A stretch of 64,000 bases of DNA, taken from positions 349,121 through 413,120 of the forward strand of contig JAVJRK010000011.1 of NCBI GenBank assembly GCA_040218445.1, given 5' to 3'. The translations under genes were made by a program, and so were the position numbers. Source of the DNA: UBA1479 sp040218445. Its GTDB lineage: Bacteria > Pseudomonadota > Alphaproteobacteria > Rhodospirillales > Casp-alpha2. Below, piece after piece: positions 63,241-64,000 of this stretch. The notes beneath the pieces are model-generated. The model did no database searches and had not been told where the DNA came from. It was given only the letters and a program-made list of their open reading frames with translations. Positions within the stretch are counted from its first letter, which is position 1, and every line of letters starts with the position of its first letter.

Positions 63241-63531
63241 TTAGGTGTGCATCTCGAATGTCTTTCCATATGCTTTAAACGCCTCGGCATAGGCGGGCAC
63301 GGCCTCGTTGATCCGAGGGTCATCTTCAGCGTTCTGGATCATGAGCGCCGCCGTGAGTTTCGGGACATCGGCTGTCATCGCTGCGCGACCGTAATAGGGA
63401 ACAGCGACAGTGCGCGCGTCACCCATTTCGACCGCAAGGGCGTTGACCACTCCGCCCCAGAAATGGAACCCTGTCGCGCCAAGCCTGCCGGTCGAAAGCG
63501 CGTGGGAGTTTATGAAGCGTGCCCCATTCAA
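63241..63531 (-). pseudogene. Dienelactone hydrolase family fragment
   Basis: The frame contains GFHFWGGVVNALAVEMGDARTVAVPYYGR and ADVPKLTAALMIQNAEDDPRINEAVPAYAEAF, the central part of dienelactone hydrolases, where the Asp of EDDPR is the catalytic acid. The nucleophile motif is altered (GFHFWGG instead of GFCFGG). The N-terminal half and the C-terminal HGFH are missing. It is a remnant near the island edge. Confidence 0.75.
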
Positions 63532-63792
63532 CAGATCGGTGAAAAGTTACTGCTTGTCTAGCCGGCTTTGCATACCCTTGCCGTCCTCGTCGTTTCCGGG
63601 ATAGCCACCGACCCGATAGGCCTGCTTGACACAATTCACGAATGCCTCATCATCCTAGTCATGGTCAGCCCTGCGTGGAGTTTTGATCCATCCCCGCAGC
63701 GCCTTCCACCTTGCCTTACCTTGCAGGAACTTGATTCCATCTGCTTTCCATAGGTTGACCCTTGGATTTCGGCGGCTGGGATCCGGCCAAAC
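63532..63792. other. Gene-free island edge
   Basis: No gene is seen. From 63718 the sequence parallels 49055 onward, as described for the left flank. The part before 63718 shows nothing recognisable. Confidence 0.6.
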
Positions 63793-63825
63793 AAAAACGC
63801 CCATAACCTGTTGAGGTTAGGGCGT
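63793..63825 (-). terminator. Rho-independent terminator of tRNA-fMet
   Basis: ACGCCC at 63797-63802 pairs with GGGCGT at 63820-63825, and AACCT pairs with AGGTT inside. The A-tract at 63793-63797 gives a U-tract on the tRNA strand. It starts 8 nt after the tRNA 3' end. The T6 on the plus strand makes it bidirectional. Confidence 0.88.
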
Positions 63826-63830
63826 TTTTT

Positions 63831-63909
<79 letters not shown>

Positions 63910-64000
63910 TTATTTCACGTCTCAAAATCTAACCGGGATTGTCTGCCAACTGGGCCCCATGAGGTTTTCAAGGGCCCCGCGAAGCGTAAGCGGAGCGAGA

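Overview
The window looks like a chromosomal segment of a GC-rich alphaproteobacterium, most likely a Rhodospirillales-type organism. Supporting signs are the alphaproteobacterial initiator tRNA (C1:A72 mismatch, CAT anticodon), the gene families present and the GC-rich third positions. No species assignment can be made from sequence alone.

Region 1 (1-6.4 kb) holds metabolic and redox genes: a ThDP-dependent decarboxylase, a DsbA-type oxidoreductase, an ArsR regulator divergent from an old-yellow-enzyme oxidoreductase, a glycine-zipper lipoprotein, a nitronate monooxygenase and a LysR regulator. Region 2 (6.5-18.8 kb) is an iron block. Identical perfect Fur-type palindromes precede a DUF2325 gene and a Bfd ferredoxin gene. 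Between them lie an imelysin / dihaem oxidoreductase / imelysin / DUF1513 operon and an NCS2 permease fused to a kinase-like ATPase domain; a FecBCD-type ABC importer follows. Region 3 (18.8-28.6 kb) carries a FAH-family hydrolase, a lone receiver protein, an XRE/ScfR-like regulator divergent from a complete branched-chain-type ABC importer, and a UMF1 transporter.

Region 4 (28.9-44.76 kb) is a signalling and secretion locus. It has a 1181-aa CHASE/PAS hybrid kinase, a frameshifted OmpR-type regulator, and then a collinear plus-strand run: two hybrid kinases with the same HDFNN core, a receiver-only protein, a very acidic repeat protein, a type I secretion ABC transporter, an HlyD adaptor and a REC/HATPase protein. 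The repeat gene runs out of frame into the transporter gene, and the last gene is cut off at 44.75 kb.

Region 5 (44.76-49.0 kb) has visibly lower GC. It holds remnants of a dpd (7-deazaguanine-in-DNA) cluster: a helicase N-terminal fragment, an orphan C-terminal fragment, and a DpdA cut before its last expected zinc ligand. A tRNA-3'-end/terminator repeat forms the DpdA break point, and a metallophosphoesterase gene follows.

Region 6 (49.17-63.91 kb) is bounded by a truncated 47-nt copy of tRNA-fMet and by the intact tRNA-fMet in the same orientation. This suggests a roughly 14.7-kb tRNA-integrated island with a truncated integrase. Its cargo is a metal/ion stress module (zinc ribbon, MgtC, Zn/Cd P-type ATPase, UPF0114, NhaA), IS3 debris, a copper-uptake-associated protein, and a cobalamin riboswitch heading a btuB-btuF-btuC-btuD operon that ends in an unrecognised gene.
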